Source: an uncultured Methanosarcinales archaeon (lineage in GTDB: Archaea > Halobacteriota > Methanosarcinia > Methanotrichales > Methanotrichaceae). From it: DNA of 64,000 nucleotides. Made by a program: the position numbers and the translations under genes. The notes under the pieces were generated by a model. It was given only the letters and a program-made list of their open reading frames with translations, did not search any database and was not told the origin of the DNA. The stretch covers positions 62,001 to 126,000 of the forward strand of contig CAIQHB010000056.1 of assembly GCA_903871465.1 (NCBI GenBank), written 5' to 3'. Below are positions 54,629 through 63,208 of the stretch, in pieces. The number at the start of each line of letters is the position of its first letter. Within the stretch, counting starts at the first letter, position 1.

Positions 54629-55195
54629 TTGGATCTGGCCAATGCGCTCAGGGAAGAGCGCAAATCCGCGGAGCTTCAGCATCTGGATAAGGACTTTTAC
54701 CAGCAGGTTGGCGTCTATCTGACAGGCCTGGCGCAGGAGCTCTCCCGTGTAGATGATACCTTTAGCGTAGAGGCTCAGATTCTCCAGGACACCCTCAAGA
54801 GTGAGAAGAATAGCGTAAACAAGCTCATCGACCAGAGGGTCAAGAAGATTGTCCGCCGGGCGCTCCGCAATGCAAGATCCGCTTCCCGGGAGGATGCCTT
54901 CCAGGGCATGACCGAAGAGGAAGCGGAGATCTATCGGCAGATGTTGTCTGCCATCGCCAGCGGTCGCGAGGTCATACTTGCCCATGTGGCTCACACCGAA
55001 AGGCCTTTAACGGGCAAGAAAGATATATTCCGGGAATACGAAGTTGTGCGGTTGCTGGATAGTGTTCCTATGTTTGCGGGAGTTGACGGGAAAAATTACC
55101 TTCTCGCGAAGGATGATGTGGCCGTTCTTCCGGTCGTCCATGCCAGAAATCTGCGCAACAAAAATTTAGCGTCTGAAGTGAAGATTGAGAGATGA
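54629..55195 (+). CDS. GINS complex subunit (Gins51-type)
   Basis: From TTG 54629, six bases after AGGAGG, the product has 188 residues: a helical N-terminal A domain (MDLANALREERKSAELQHL ... FYQQVGVYL), a helix rich in Arg/Lys (RVKKIVRRALRNAR), and a small C-terminal B domain (YEVVRLLDSVPMFAGVDGKN, YLLAKDDVAVLP). The order A then B is that of the archaeal Gins51 group. GINS supports MCM helicase at the fork. The upstream ATG 54608 is not used, as the ribosome-binding site lies after it. Confidence 0.88.
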   Translation: MDLANALREERKSAELQHLDKDFYQQVGVYLTGLAQELSRVDDTFSVEAQILQDTLKSEKNSVNKLIDQRVKKIVRRALRNARSASREDAFQGMTEEEAEIYRQMLSAIASGREVILAHVAHTERPLTGKKDIFREYEVVRLLDSVPMFAGVDGKNYLLAKDDVAVLPVVHARNLRNKNLASEVKIER

Positions 55196-55207
55196 TACGT
55201 TGTGAAG

Positions 55208-55483
55208 ATGCCAAAGAAGCTTAACGCTTACTGTCCGTTCTGCAAAAAACACACCCCCCAAACGGTGGAGCGGGTGAGAAAAGGCCGGGCTTCCTCCTTG
55301 ACCCATATTGCGAGGCAGAAGCTCAGAGCTAATGGAATAGGGAATCAAGGCAAGTTTTCCAAGGTCCCCGGCGGAGACAAGCCAACAAAGAGGCTGAATT
55401 TGAGATACCGTTGTGGCACCTGCAAGAAGGCTCATAACCGTGCAGGTTTCAGGGCAGGCAAGTTCGATCTTGTGGAGAGCTAA
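55208..55483 (+). CDS. rpl42e: Ribosomal protein eL42 (L44e)
   Basis: The 91-residue protein starts [20 protein letters not shown] and ends [16 protein letters not shown], followed by KFDLVES. The two CxxC pairs form a zinc ribbon at each end of the basic core. This large-subunit protein sits near the tRNA exit site. It belongs to the conserved archaeal cluster eL42-eS27-aIF2-alpha-Nop10. The GTG at 55202 is an alternative start two codons earlier. Confidence 0.96.
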   Translation: MPKKLNAYCPFCKKHTPQTVERVRKGRASSLTHIARQKLRANGIGNQGKFSKVPGGDKPTKRLNLRYRCGTCKKAHNRAGFRAGKFDLVES

Positions 55484-55485
55484 AT

Positions 55486-55653
55486 ATGTCATCCAAGTTC
55501 GTTAAGGTAAAATGCAATGACTGCGAGAACGAGCAGGTGATCTTCGCCCATGCTTCCACAGTCGTCAAATGCCTGGTATGCGGGCGCACTTTAGCTGAGC
55601 CCACCGGCGGCAAGGCTGAGATCAAAACCCAGGTAGTCGAAGTGCTAGAGTGA
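55486..55653 (+). CDS. rps27e: Ribosomal protein eS27
   Basis: A 55-residue frame starting [20 protein letters not shown], followed by a second pair [18 protein letters not shown]. The four cysteines form the zinc ribbon of eS27. It lies two bases after the eL42 stop and a few bases before aIF2-alpha. Confidence 0.95.
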   Translation: MSSKFVKVKCNDCENEQVIFAHASTVVKCLVCGRTLAEPTGGKAEIKTQVVEVLE

Positions 55654-55659
55654 TCTTTG

Positions 55660-56433
55660 ATGCAACGTGAGGGCTGGCCAGAGCCCGGATCTCTCGTGGT
55701 CTGCACCGTGACTCAGGTGGTGGACTTCGGAGCCTTCGTCTCTATTGACGAGTATTCCGGTAAGCAGGGCCTGATTCACATCTCCGAAGTGGCCAGCGGA
55801 TGGATCAAGTACATTCGCGACCACGTACGAGAGGGGCAGAAGATCGTCTGCAAGGTATTGAATGTAGACACATCCAGGCACCATATCGATCTCTCTCTAA
55901 AAGATGTAAACGAACATCAGCGAAGGGAGAAGATTCAGGAGTGGAAGGCAGATCAAAAAGCCTGGAAGTGGCTGGAGATGGCATATAAGGATCGGCCCGA
56001 GGATGCAAAGCGGGTAGCTGATTCGTTGGTGGCGGCTTACGACAGCCTTTATCTGGCCATGGAAGAGGCGGCTATCTTAGGGGCCGTTGCCCTGAAGGAT
56101 GCCACTCTAACGGAAGAAGATCTAAAGATGCTGGAGAGCCTCTCCAAGGATAACGTCAAGATACCATCCGTTGACATCAGCGGCTACGTGGATATCACTT
56201 CTCCTGCGCCTGACGGAGTCGAAGTCATCCGCAAAGCCCTCAAGCAGGCCAAACGCAGCAAAGACAAGGATGCCACGCTCACCATATCATATATAGGTGC
56301 GCCGCGCTACCGCATTCATGTAACCGCGCCGGACTACAAGCACGCGGAGTCTGTTCTTAAGAAGTCTGCTCAAGCTGTTGTGAAATACATGGAACAACAC
56401 GGCGGAGAAGGCACCTTCCTTAGAGAAGCATGA
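55660..56433 (+). CDS. Translation initiation factor aIF2 subunit alpha
   Basis: The 257-residue protein has an N-terminal S1 domain (GSLVVCTVTQVVDFGAFVSI ... GLIHISEVASGWIKYIRDHV), a helical middle domain, and the C-terminal alpha/beta domain that contacts the gamma subunit. It helps deliver initiator tRNA to the ribosome. The ATG at 55660 directly follows a TTG, seven bases after the eS27 stop. The stop overlaps the Nop10 start by four bases (ATGA). Confidence 0.96.
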   Translation: MQREGWPEPGSLVVCTVTQVVDFGAFVSIDEYSGKQGLIHISEVASGWIKYIRDHVREGQKIVCKVLNVDTSRHHIDLSLKDVNEHQRREKIQEWKADQKAWKWLEMAYKDRPEDAKRVADSLVAAYDSLYLAMEEAAILGAVALKDATLTEEDLKMLESLSKDNVKIPSVDISGYVDITSPAPDGVEVIRKALKQAKRSKDKDATLTISYIGAPRYRIHVTAPDYKHAESVLKKSAQAVVKYMEQHGGEGTFLREA

Positions 56434-56591
56434 GATCCAAGATCCTGAGGTGTACGGCATGCGGCCGCTACACCCTGTCGGATATCTGCCCCGTTTGCGG
56501 GGGTCATGCTGTTATTACCAAGCCGGCAAGATTCTCTCCTGACGACCCTTACGGGAAATATAGAAGAGCTCTCAATCCGGAGGCAAAATGA
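56430..56591 (+). CDS. H/ACA RNP protein Nop10
   Basis: A 53-residue protein (MRSKILRCTACGRYTLSDIC then PVCGG) with the two CxxC-type pairs and the C-terminal FSPDDPYGKYRRAL of Nop10. It is part of the H/ACA guide RNA complex that makes pseudouridines in RNA. Both ends overlap neighbours by four bases (ATGA), giving a tight operon. Confidence 0.95.
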   Translation: MRSKILRCTACGRYTLSDICPVCGGHAVITKPARFSPDDPYGKYRRALNPEAK

Positions 56592-57358
56592 AAGAGACCC
56601 TGGTTCACCGCATAAAAGATGTAACCCTTAACAATCCTATTCTGGTGGAAGGGCTACCCGGTGTCGGCCATGTAGGAAAGCTGGTGGCCGATCACTTGGT
56701 GGAGGAGCTGAATGCCGAGAAGATCATTGAGATCTACTCACCCCATTTTCCTCCTCAGGTTATGGTGAAAGAAGACGGCACCATCAAGCAAGTCCGAAAT
56801 GAGATCTATGCTCGCCAGGGCAAGAACGGCGAACCGGATCTGCTCATTCTCATCGGGGACTACCAGAGCGCCACCAACGAGGGGCACTATGAGCTCACCA
56901 GCATCTTCCTGGACATAGCCGAGAGCTTCAATGTGAGGCGGATCTATGCCTTAGGCGGCTATGGGACAGGCCAGTTCGTAGAGAAGCCTACGGTCATGGG
57001 TGCAGCCACAAGTCCTGAATTAGTGGAAGAGATGAAACAGCAGGGCGTTGTCTTTCACGAGAACGAGCCGGGCGGGGGCATTATCGGTGTCTCCGGGCTC
57101 TTGCTGGGACTGGGTGCTTTGCGGGGAATAGATGCCATCTGTCTCATGGGCGTGACCAGCGGCTATCTTGTTGATCCCAAGGCAGCTTCAGAGGTATTGC
57201 GCGTTCTCTCTCACATTCTAGGTATAGAAGTTGGCATGCATGCATTAGAAGAGAGGGCGAAAGAGATGGAGAAGATCATCGGCAAGCTCCAGGAGATGGA
57301 ACGAGCTCAGGCTCCTTTCGAGGCTGGCGGGGATGAAGATCTCAGGTATATCGGATAG
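56588..57358 (+). CDS. PAC2 family protein (proteasome assembly chaperone-like)
   Basis: The 256-residue protein starts with LNNPILVEGLPGVGHVGKLV. It continues through LILIGDYQSATNEGHYEL and YALGGYGTGQF to GVSGLLLGLGALRGIDAICL and a helical tail. The fold is that of the PAC2 family, related to eukaryotic proteasome assembly chaperones. Its archaeal role is not established. It overlaps Nop10 by four bases and the following TldE gene by 26 bases. Confidence 0.9.
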   Translation: MKETLVHRIKDVTLNNPILVEGLPGVGHVGKLVADHLVEELNAEKIIEIYSPHFPPQVMVKEDGTIKQVRNEIYARQGKNGEPDLLILIGDYQSATNEGHYELTSIFLDIAESFNVRRIYALGGYGTGQFVEKPTVMGAATSPELVEEMKQQGVVFHENEPGGGIIGVSGLLLGLGALRGIDAICLMGVTSGYLVDPKAASEVLRVLSHILGIEVGMHALEERAKEMEKIIGKLQEMERAQAPFEAGGDEDLRYIG

Positions 57359-58667
57359 TCTCCTCGAATATGCTCATCAGCTCATCGCTCTGGCCCTTCG
57401 AGAGGGGGCGGCAGAGGCTGAGGTTTATGGAATGGTGGGCCGGTCCGTGGATGCTGATCTGCGCAAGGGATCTGTTGAAATGGCCAGCGAGAGCTTTCAT
57501 CGTGGCCTCGGGGTGAGGGCTGTAGTGAAAGGTGCCGTGGGATTTTCCAGCACAAGCGACATGTCGCTGCTGGAATACGTCGCCCAAAGCGCTGTGAAGT
57601 CTGCAAAAGTACGGGGCTCGGACGAGTCCTGGATATCTCTTCCCACCCCTGAGAAGGTCGTGCCGGTGCAGGGCATCTATGACACGCGCTTGGAGCAGAT
57701 CGGTCCCGAGGAATGCCTTGAGGCTGCGATGAGCATGCTCGAAGGCTGCAGAACGGTCAATGGGGCAGAGCCTGTTTCAGGGGGCGTGGTATGCGTTTGC
57801 GGCACAGGTTTTGTCATCAATTCCCAAGGACTCGAGTTGATGGAGACGGCCACGATCATGCAGGCTTCCATGGAGACCATTGCCAAAGCCGGGGATGTGG
57901 CCACAGGCAGTGAGTTTTTCAATTCTCGAAGCTTTCAGCCCTCTATGGAAGCCGTGGGCAAAGCGGCAGCTGTCATGGCCAGGACTTCACTGGCCGGAAC
58001 CAAGGCCGAGAGCGGGACATACGACGTCCTCCTTAAGCCGCTGGCGGTGGCAGAGCTGCTGGAGAACACAATTCTTTCCGCTTTTGAAGCCGACAATGTG
58101 CAAAAGGGTCGTTCTTCCCTGAAAGGACGGTTGGGAGAGATGATATCTTCCGAAGGATTAAATGTCCATGATGACGGCCTGCTGGCAGGAGGATTAGACT
58201 CTTCTGCCTTTGATGGCGAGGGGTCGCCTTCCCGAAGGACGGTTTTGATCGAGAAGGGCATCTTGAAGGGATTTCTCTATGATAGCTATACGGCAGGAAA
58301 GGACGGTGTTAAATCCACAGGCAATGCCGTGCGGCAAGGGTATTCCGATGTTCCCAGGGTGGGCATGCGAAATCTGATTGTCAGCTCCCCCGTCGCTTAC
58401 GATCTCCTGGAGGAGACGAAAGGATATCTGATAAACGGTCTAATCGGGGCTCATACCGCCAACCCCATATCAGGCGATTTCTCAGTGGAGGCAAGAAATG
58501 CCTTCCGCGTCTCGCCAGGGGAAATGCCCGTACCCATCCGCTCTTTGATGCTGGCTGGAAATATCTACGATCTCCTAAAAAATATCGAGATAGGTACGGA
58601 TGTGCGGGCCGTTGGCGGCATAGTCACGCCGACCATAAAAGTCAAAATGAATGTAGTAGGAAGCTAA
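57333..58667 (+). CDS. TldE/PmbA family protein
   Basis: The 444-residue protein has the TldD/PmbA layout: an N-terminal domain (EAEVYGMVGRSVDADLRKGS ... GLGVRAVVKGAVGFSSTSD) and a C-terminal domain (HTANPISGDFSVEARNAF). The HExxxH zinc motif of TldD is absent, so this is the non-catalytic TldE-like partner. Its TldD partner is not adjacent. TldD/E process peptides in bacteria (for example microcin and antitoxin). In archaea their role is poorly known. The start overlaps the PAC2 gene by 26 bases. Confidence 0.88.
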   Translation: MKISGISDSLLEYAHQLIALALREGAAEAEVYGMVGRSVDADLRKGSVEMASESFHRGLGVRAVVKGAVGFSSTSDMSLLEYVAQSAVKSAKVRGSDESWISLPTPEKVVPVQGIYDTRLEQIGPEECLEAAMSMLEGCRTVNGAEPVSGGVVCVCGTGFVINSQGLELMETATIMQASMETIAKAGDVATGSEFFNSRSFQPSMEAVGKAAAVMARTSLAGTKAESGTYDVLLKPLAVAELLENTILSAFEADNVQKGRSSLKGRLGEMISSEGLNVHDDGLLAGGLDSSAFDGEGSPSRRTVLIEKGILKGFLYDSYTAGKDGVKSTGNAVRQGYSDVPRVGMRNLIVSSPVAYDLLEETKGYLINGLIGAHTANPISGDFSVEARNAFRVSPGEMPVPIRSLMLAGNIYDLLKNIEIGTDVRAVGGIVTPTIKVKMNVVGS

Positions 58668-58680
58668 AAGGAGGATTTTG

Positions 58681-59532
58681 ATGATTATCGGAGGCCCGGC
58701 CTCTCAGCTTCTGGCTGGCAGGGTGGCGGCCATTTTAGGAGAGACACTAGCTCTTTGCGACTACAAGACATTTCCTGATGGCGAGTCCTACACCCAGGTG
58801 GTGACGACATTGGAGGATGAAGTTGTAATAATCCAGTCCACACCAACCGATCAAGACCTCGTTTATCTGCTACAGCTCCTGGATGTTTGCAAGGAAAGCA
58901 GGGTCTCCCTGGTCATACCATACTTTGGTTATGCCCGCCAGGACAAGATCTTCAAGCCCGGCGAGCCCATGACTGCCAGGGCGGTGGCCACGGCCTTGAA
59001 TCCTTTCTTGAAGAACGGTCGGGTCCATCTGGTAAATATCCATGCTCCCTCCGTTATGTCTCATTTCCAGAGCCCTATTGAGAATCTGGATGCAACGCCC
59101 CTTCTGGCCGAGAGGATCGGAACTATGGGCTTGAAGGATGCAGTGGTCATCTCTCCCGACAAGGGCGCGGTGGCCATGGCCAAAACGGCAGCCGCAACTC
59201 TTGGCTGCGATTGCGATTATCTGCAGAAGACCCGTCTCTCCGGCACGGAGGTCTCCATGACTCCCAAAGAGGTGAATGTCAAGGGCAGGGATGTGGTCAT
59301 ATTCGACGACATGATTGCCACGGGCGGCACCATGGCGACGGCTATCACGCTTCTGCGCCAGCAGGGAGCAAACCGGGTCTACCTGGCAGCGGTTCATCCT
59401 GTCTTAACCGGATCGGCCGTCATCAAGCTCTACCGCTCTGGAGTGGAGGCGGTGCTGGCTACCGATACGCTGGATAAGGGCGTGAGCACTGTGTCGGTGG
59501 CGCCACTGATCGCGAAGGCGCTCAGATCATAA
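58681..59532 (+). CDS. prs: Ribose-phosphate pyrophosphokinase
   Basis: The 283-residue protein starts MIIGGPASQLLAGRVAAILG. It has the FPDGESYTQV and PYFGYARQDKIFKPGEPMTA motifs and the PRPP-binding loop VVIFDDMIATGGTMATAI. It makes phosphoribosyl pyrophosphate from ribose-5-phosphate and ATP, for nucleotide, histidine and tryptophan synthesis. The ATG directly follows a TTG, behind GGAGG. Slightly short compared with bacterial enzymes, as usual for archaea. It lies 13 bases after the TldE gene. Confidence 0.95.
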   Translation: MIIGGPASQLLAGRVAAILGETLALCDYKTFPDGESYTQVVTTLEDEVVIIQSTPTDQDLVYLLQLLDVCKESRVSLVIPYFGYARQDKIFKPGEPMTARAVATALNPFLKNGRVHLVNIHAPSVMSHFQSPIENLDATPLLAERIGTMGLKDAVVISPDKGAVAMAKTAAATLGCDCDYLQKTRLSGTEVSMTPKEVNVKGRDVVIFDDMIATGGTMATAITLLRQQGANRVYLAAVHPVLTGSAVIKLYRSGVEAVLATDTLDKGVSTVSVAPLIAKALRS

Positions 59533-60092
59533 AGAGACTTACATACGGCTGATGAAAATCGGGATTCCTTGACATCATTAACTCGACCTTATTCAAGAGT
59601 CGTGGCTACATCCAGACAATGGAACTCTCGACCGGTCTGCAGCTTAACCACCGTCGCTCGGCCGGCCGCGGCCATAAGCCGCACCCCTGACCATAGCGCG
59701 GGAGGGCCGCAGGGCAGACTCGCGGCACCCCGGAAGAAAAGAGGAAAGCCGTCCTCGTTTGCATCTACTCTGTCCCATCTGCAGTTGAATAACATTGGCG
59801 TATCTTCCATCTAGCCCCCAAAAATTGATCCCACCTCTTCTTCCGAATTTCGCGCGGGTGTTATCTGCTCGGGTAACGGGGCCAGACTTATGGTCGTGCT
59901 GCCCCCCTAATCCCGCGGCTGCGGGGGACGATCTATGAAGCCCTTCCCTAAATCCTTGGAAGGCAAATAGCGAAGGGCTTCGTTTGTTTGGATGCATCGA
60001 GAATAGGATTGGTAGAGTCATTTGACATAAACATGGCAGAAGTTATTAATGATTAAAGCCTACTAGTTCCGAGATGAAGCTTCAAGCCGTGA
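59533..60092. other. Gene-free stretch with hairpin-rich region (possible structured RNA)
   Basis: No gene is supported. Several stems lie close together: GAGGA/TCCTC at about 59740-59756, CCCGC/GCGGG at 59912-59925, and a nine-base-pair GAAGCCCTT/AAGGGCTTC pair (59937-59981) enclosing CCTTCC/GGAAGG, two pairings that exclude each other. Mutually exclusive stems are what a structured or switching RNA would show, but no known RNA family was recognised and no promoter is clear. Confidence 0.35.
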
Positions 60093-60311
60093 TTGGCGGC
60101 GATAAAATATGTGATATGGAGTTATTTTGTTGAGGATCAAGTGCATGAGGGTATGCAATTATCTGGCATAATTTTTGAAGAGTACGTGGGTCATGTACCT
60201 ACCATTAAGACCTTCTCAGCCTTTTGCACTTCAGAACTTCTGGACAGATGGATCCGAGAATATAAATTAGCAGAAAAAATGAATTACATTTCGAATGATA
60301 TTATAATTTGA
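60093..60311 (+). CDS. Possible small protein upstream of chorismate synthase
   Basis: A 72-codon frame from TTG 60093 (GTG 60111 also possible) reads [20 protein letters not shown] and ends [15 protein letters not shown]. Its stop codon overlaps the GAGGAGG ribosome-binding site of aroC, as in a coupled operon. AT-richer than aroC. No family was recognised. Confidence 0.4.
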   Translation: MAAIKYVIWSYFVEDQVHEGMQLSGIIFEEYVGHVPTIKTFSAFCTSELLDRWIREYKLAEKMNYISNDIII

Positions 60312-60325
60312 GGAGGCTTCCTGAT

Positions 60326-61414
60326 ATGTCCGGCAACACCTTTGGCACCATATTTCGCATCACCACCTGGGGCGAGTCGCACGGCAGAGCTGTGGGCGTG
60401 GTAGTGGACGGCTGCCCTGCAGGCATGGCCCTGGCTGCGGAGGATATCCAGAAGGAGCTGGACCGCAGGCGTCCCGGCCAGAGTCGAGCCTCAACGCAGC
60501 GCAAGGAAGAGGACCGCGCGGAGATCATATCCGGCATCTTCGAGGGCAGAACCACGGGGACTCCCATCTCCATCGTCGTCTGGAACAAGGATGCGGATTC
60601 GTCCGCCTACGAACTCTTGCGGGATAGACCGCGACCGGGACATGCCGATTATGCTTACCAGATGAAATACGGCCTGCGCGATCACCGGGGCGGGGGTAGG
60701 GCCTCGGCCCGGGAGACCGTGGGCCGCGTTGCCGCTGGTGCCATCGCCAAGAAGCTGTTGCACGGGACTGGTATCGAGGTAGTGGCCTATGTGGCGGAGC
60801 TGGGTGAAATAAGAGCAGAAATCGATTCATCCGATTTATTAGAGCTTCGTGCGCGAGCCGAGTCCAATCCCGTCCGCTGCCCGGACCCTGCGGCCGCGGA
60901 GAGGATGATGGAGCGCCTGGACAGCGTGCGGGCGGAGGGTGATAGCCTGGGCGGCATCGTTGTGATAACTGCAGAAGGCGTGCCTCCGGGCCTGGGCGAG
61001 CCGGTCTTCGATAAACTGGACGCCGACCTGGCTAAAGCGCTGATGAGCATCGGCGCCGTGAAGACGGTGGAGATCGGTGCTGGCCGGGAGTGCGCTGGCA
61101 TGCGGGGCAGCCAGATGAACGATCCCATTTCTATGTCCGCGGACAAGATCGATTTTGTCAGCAACAACGCCGGGGGCATCCTGGGCGGCATATCCACAGG
61201 CCAGGCCATAGTCTGCAGAATTGCCGTGAAGCCGACGCCATCCATTGCCAAGCCGCAGCAAACGGTCGACCTTGCATCCGGCGAAGCCGCGGTGATCGAG
61301 ATCAAAGGAAGGCATGATCCGGCCATTCCTCCCAGAATTGTGCCCGTAGCCGAGTCCATGGTGGCCCTGGTTCTGGCAGATCACCTTCTCCGCCAGAGGG
61401 CGGCGAGGCTCTGA
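60326..61414 (+). CDS. aroC: Chorismate synthase
   Basis: The 362-residue protein from ATG 60326 (nine bases after AGGAGG) starts [20 protein letters not shown]. It contains [40 protein letters not shown] and [11 protein letters not shown]. The conserved histidines and arginines bind FMN and substrate. It makes chorismate, the branch point of aromatic amino acids. It precedes the MoeA fusion by 33 bases on the same strand. GC-rich. Confidence 0.96.
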   Translation: MSGNTFGTIFRITTWGESHGRAVGVVVDGCPAGMALAAEDIQKELDRRRPGQSRASTQRKEEDRAEIISGIFEGRTTGTPISIVVWNKDADSSAYELLRDRPRPGHADYAYQMKYGLRDHRGGGRASARETVGRVAAGAIAKKLLHGTGIEVVAYVAELGEIRAEIDSSDLLELRARAESNPVRCPDPAAAERMMERLDSVRAEGDSLGGIVVITAEGVPPGLGEPVFDKLDADLAKALMSIGAVKTVEIGAGRECAGMRGSQMNDPISMSADKIDFVSNNAGGILGGISTGQAIVCRIAVKPTPSIAKPQQTVDLASGEAAVIEIKGRHDPAIPPRIVPVAESMVALVLADHLLRQRAARL

Positions 61415-61447
61415 TTTTATATCTTTTCCGGGCCACCAAATGGCCTT

Positions 61448-63208
61448 ATGCGTAAGGAGTTTCGCAGCCTCATCCCTTTGCCGGAAGCCAAATCGATCAT
61501 CTTCGACCATGCGCCACAACCAGGGGTTGAGGCCGTCCCCATGGAAGGCTCTAGGGGCCGCATTTTGGCTGAGAAGATCATCTCTGAGGTGGATGTTCCG
61601 GGTTTCCATCGTGCCTCCATGGACGGCTACGCGGTCCAGGCCGCGGATACGCTTGAATCCAGAGAGGACCGGCCCGTCTCCCTTCTACTGGTTGGATGCG
61701 TTCCCATGGGGAGGCTTCCTGACGTCCGGGTCGCGCGTGGTGAAGCGGCCGAGGTCTCCACCGGCTCCATGATGCCGGACGGGGCGGATGCCGTGGTCAT
61801 GATCGAGTATGCCCAGGCCCTCGCGGACCGGATCTATATTCGCAGGCCAGTTTACGAGGGCGAGAATGTGCAGAAAGCCGGAAGCGACATCTCTTTTGGT
61901 GAATTGGTGCTCTTTCCCGGCACAAAGATAGCCTCACGCGAGATGGGCGTCCTGGCTGCCCTGGGCCGGGAGACCGTCCAGGTTTTGAGCCTCAAGGTAG
62001 GGTTGGCCTCTACAGGGAGCGAGCTCGTATCTCCCGGCCACTCTCTTGGCCCGGGCCAGATCTATGATATCAACACCTATACCATAGCCGCCGGGGTGCA
62101 GGAATGCGGAGCCTCTGCTGTCCCCTACGGCATTCTGCCGGACGAGCGAGACGAGATGGCAAAAATGCTGCAGAAGATGGCCCAGGAGTGCGAAATGGTC
62201 CTGGTGAGCGGCAGCACCTCTGCCGGAGCCGGAGACATGGTCTACCAGGTTCTGGACGAGATCGGAGAGTTGGTATTTCATGGAGTGAACCTGAAGCCGG
62301 GCAAGCCCACCATCTTCGGCTTGATCGATAATAAGCCCTGCCTGGGATTGCCGGGCTATCCCACCAGCGCTCTAACGGTCTTCTATGAGCTCGCGGCTCC
62401 CGTCATCCGCAAGGCATTGGGCCAGAGGCATCAGGGAAACAAGACTCCGGGGAAGCTGGCCGGGCCGCTGCGAACGGAAGGCCGCCAGCAGATGCTGGCT
62501 GTAGGAGTTTCGGGGAAGCTGGTTTATCCCGTGGACAAGGGCAGCGGCTCCATAACCACTCTGGCACTGGCAGATGGTGTCATCGAGATTCCGGCCGGCG
62601 TCGAGTACCTGGAGACCGGCCTGGATGTGGAGGTGAAGCTCTTCCGAGAGCTGCAGAGGCCAAGCCTGGTCGTGGCCGGTGAGAACTCCGTGATTCTCGA
62701 GAGGCTGGCCGGAAGCCTTCCCTGGCGGCTTATGCTGCTGAATACAGGTTCCTTGCAGGGTAGGGTCTATCTGGAGGACGGCGTGGCTGACCTGGCTTCC
62801 ATTTCAAATCTCGAAGCGGTTCCCGTTCCCACAGGAATGGAGGTAATAAAGGGCTACAAGCGAGAGCTGGGCCTGATTTACAGGGACGTGGGGGCAATAT
62901 CCGACCCTGGCAGCCGCATCGTGGGCTGGCCCGGGGACTCGGCTATGAAGTCCGCATTTGAGCGAGCTCTGTTGGACCTGGGCCTCACCAATCCCGGGCG
63001 CGTGCGCGTGGCCAAGACCCATTCCGCAGCGGCGGCTATCGTGGCCTCAGGCCGCGCGGATTTAGGTTTTGCAGAGAAAGAGGCCGCAATTGAGAGTGGC
63101 CTTGGCTTTAAATTTCTGGCAGAAGACGAGATACAATTCCTGGCCAGATCCGACGCGATCAACAATCCCTGGCTAAAGTCCTTTATTGATGCACTTCCGC
63201 AGGAGTAA
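61448..63208 (+). CDS. moeA: MoeA-type molybdopterin enzyme with C-terminal binding-protein-like domain
   Basis: The 586-residue protein has a full MoeA: DVPGFHRASMDGYAVQAADT, VSTGSMMPDGADAVVMIEY, VGLASTGSELVSPG, and LGLPGYPTSALTVFYELAAP at about 290-310. A second part (about 400-586) ends with VAKTHSAAAAIVASGRADLG and resembles the periplasmic-binding-protein-like domain fused to many archaeal MoeA proteins. MoeA inserts molybdenum or tungsten into molybdopterin, needed for formylmethanofuran dehydrogenase in methanogens. The added domain could sense or bring the oxyanion (inference). It converges with priL, overlapping it by 26 bases. Confidence 0.92.
   Translation: MRKEFRSLIPLPEAKSIIFDHAPQPGVEAVPMEGSRGRILAEKIISEVDVPGFHRASMDGYAVQAADTLESREDRPVSLLLVGCVPMGRLPDVRVARGEAAEVSTGSMMPDGADAVVMIEYAQALADRIYIRRPVYEGENVQKAGSDISFGELVLFPGTKIASREMGVLAALGRETVQVLSLKVGLASTGSELVSPGHSLGPGQIYDINTYTIAAGVQECGASAVPYGILPDERDEMAKMLQKMAQECEMVLVSGSTSAGAGDMVYQVLDEIGELVFHGVNLKPGKPTIFGLIDNKPCLGLPGYPTSALTVFYELAAPVIRKALGQRHQGNKTPGKLAGPLRTEGRQQMLAVGVSGKLVYPVDKGSGSITTLALADGVIEIPAGVEYLETGLDVEVKLFRELQRPSLVVAGENSVILERLAGSLPWRLMLLNTGSLQGRVYLEDGVADLASISNLEAVPVPTGMEVIKGYKRELGLIYRDVGAISDPGSRIVGWPGDSAMKSAFERALLDLGLTNPGRVRVAKTHSAAAAIVASGRADLGFAEKEAAIESGLGFKFLAEDEIQFLARSDAINNPWLKSFIDALPQE

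Noticed and set aside
59735..59760. GAGGAAAG similar to the RNase P RNA conserved region
   Set aside because: The following bases differ, the other conserved RNase P regions were not found, and the segment simply forms a local hairpin.
59589..59814. ORFs on both strands in the prs-aroC gap
   Set aside because: The composition is that of GC-rich non-coding sequence, there is no ribosome-binding site, and the region is full of hairpins.
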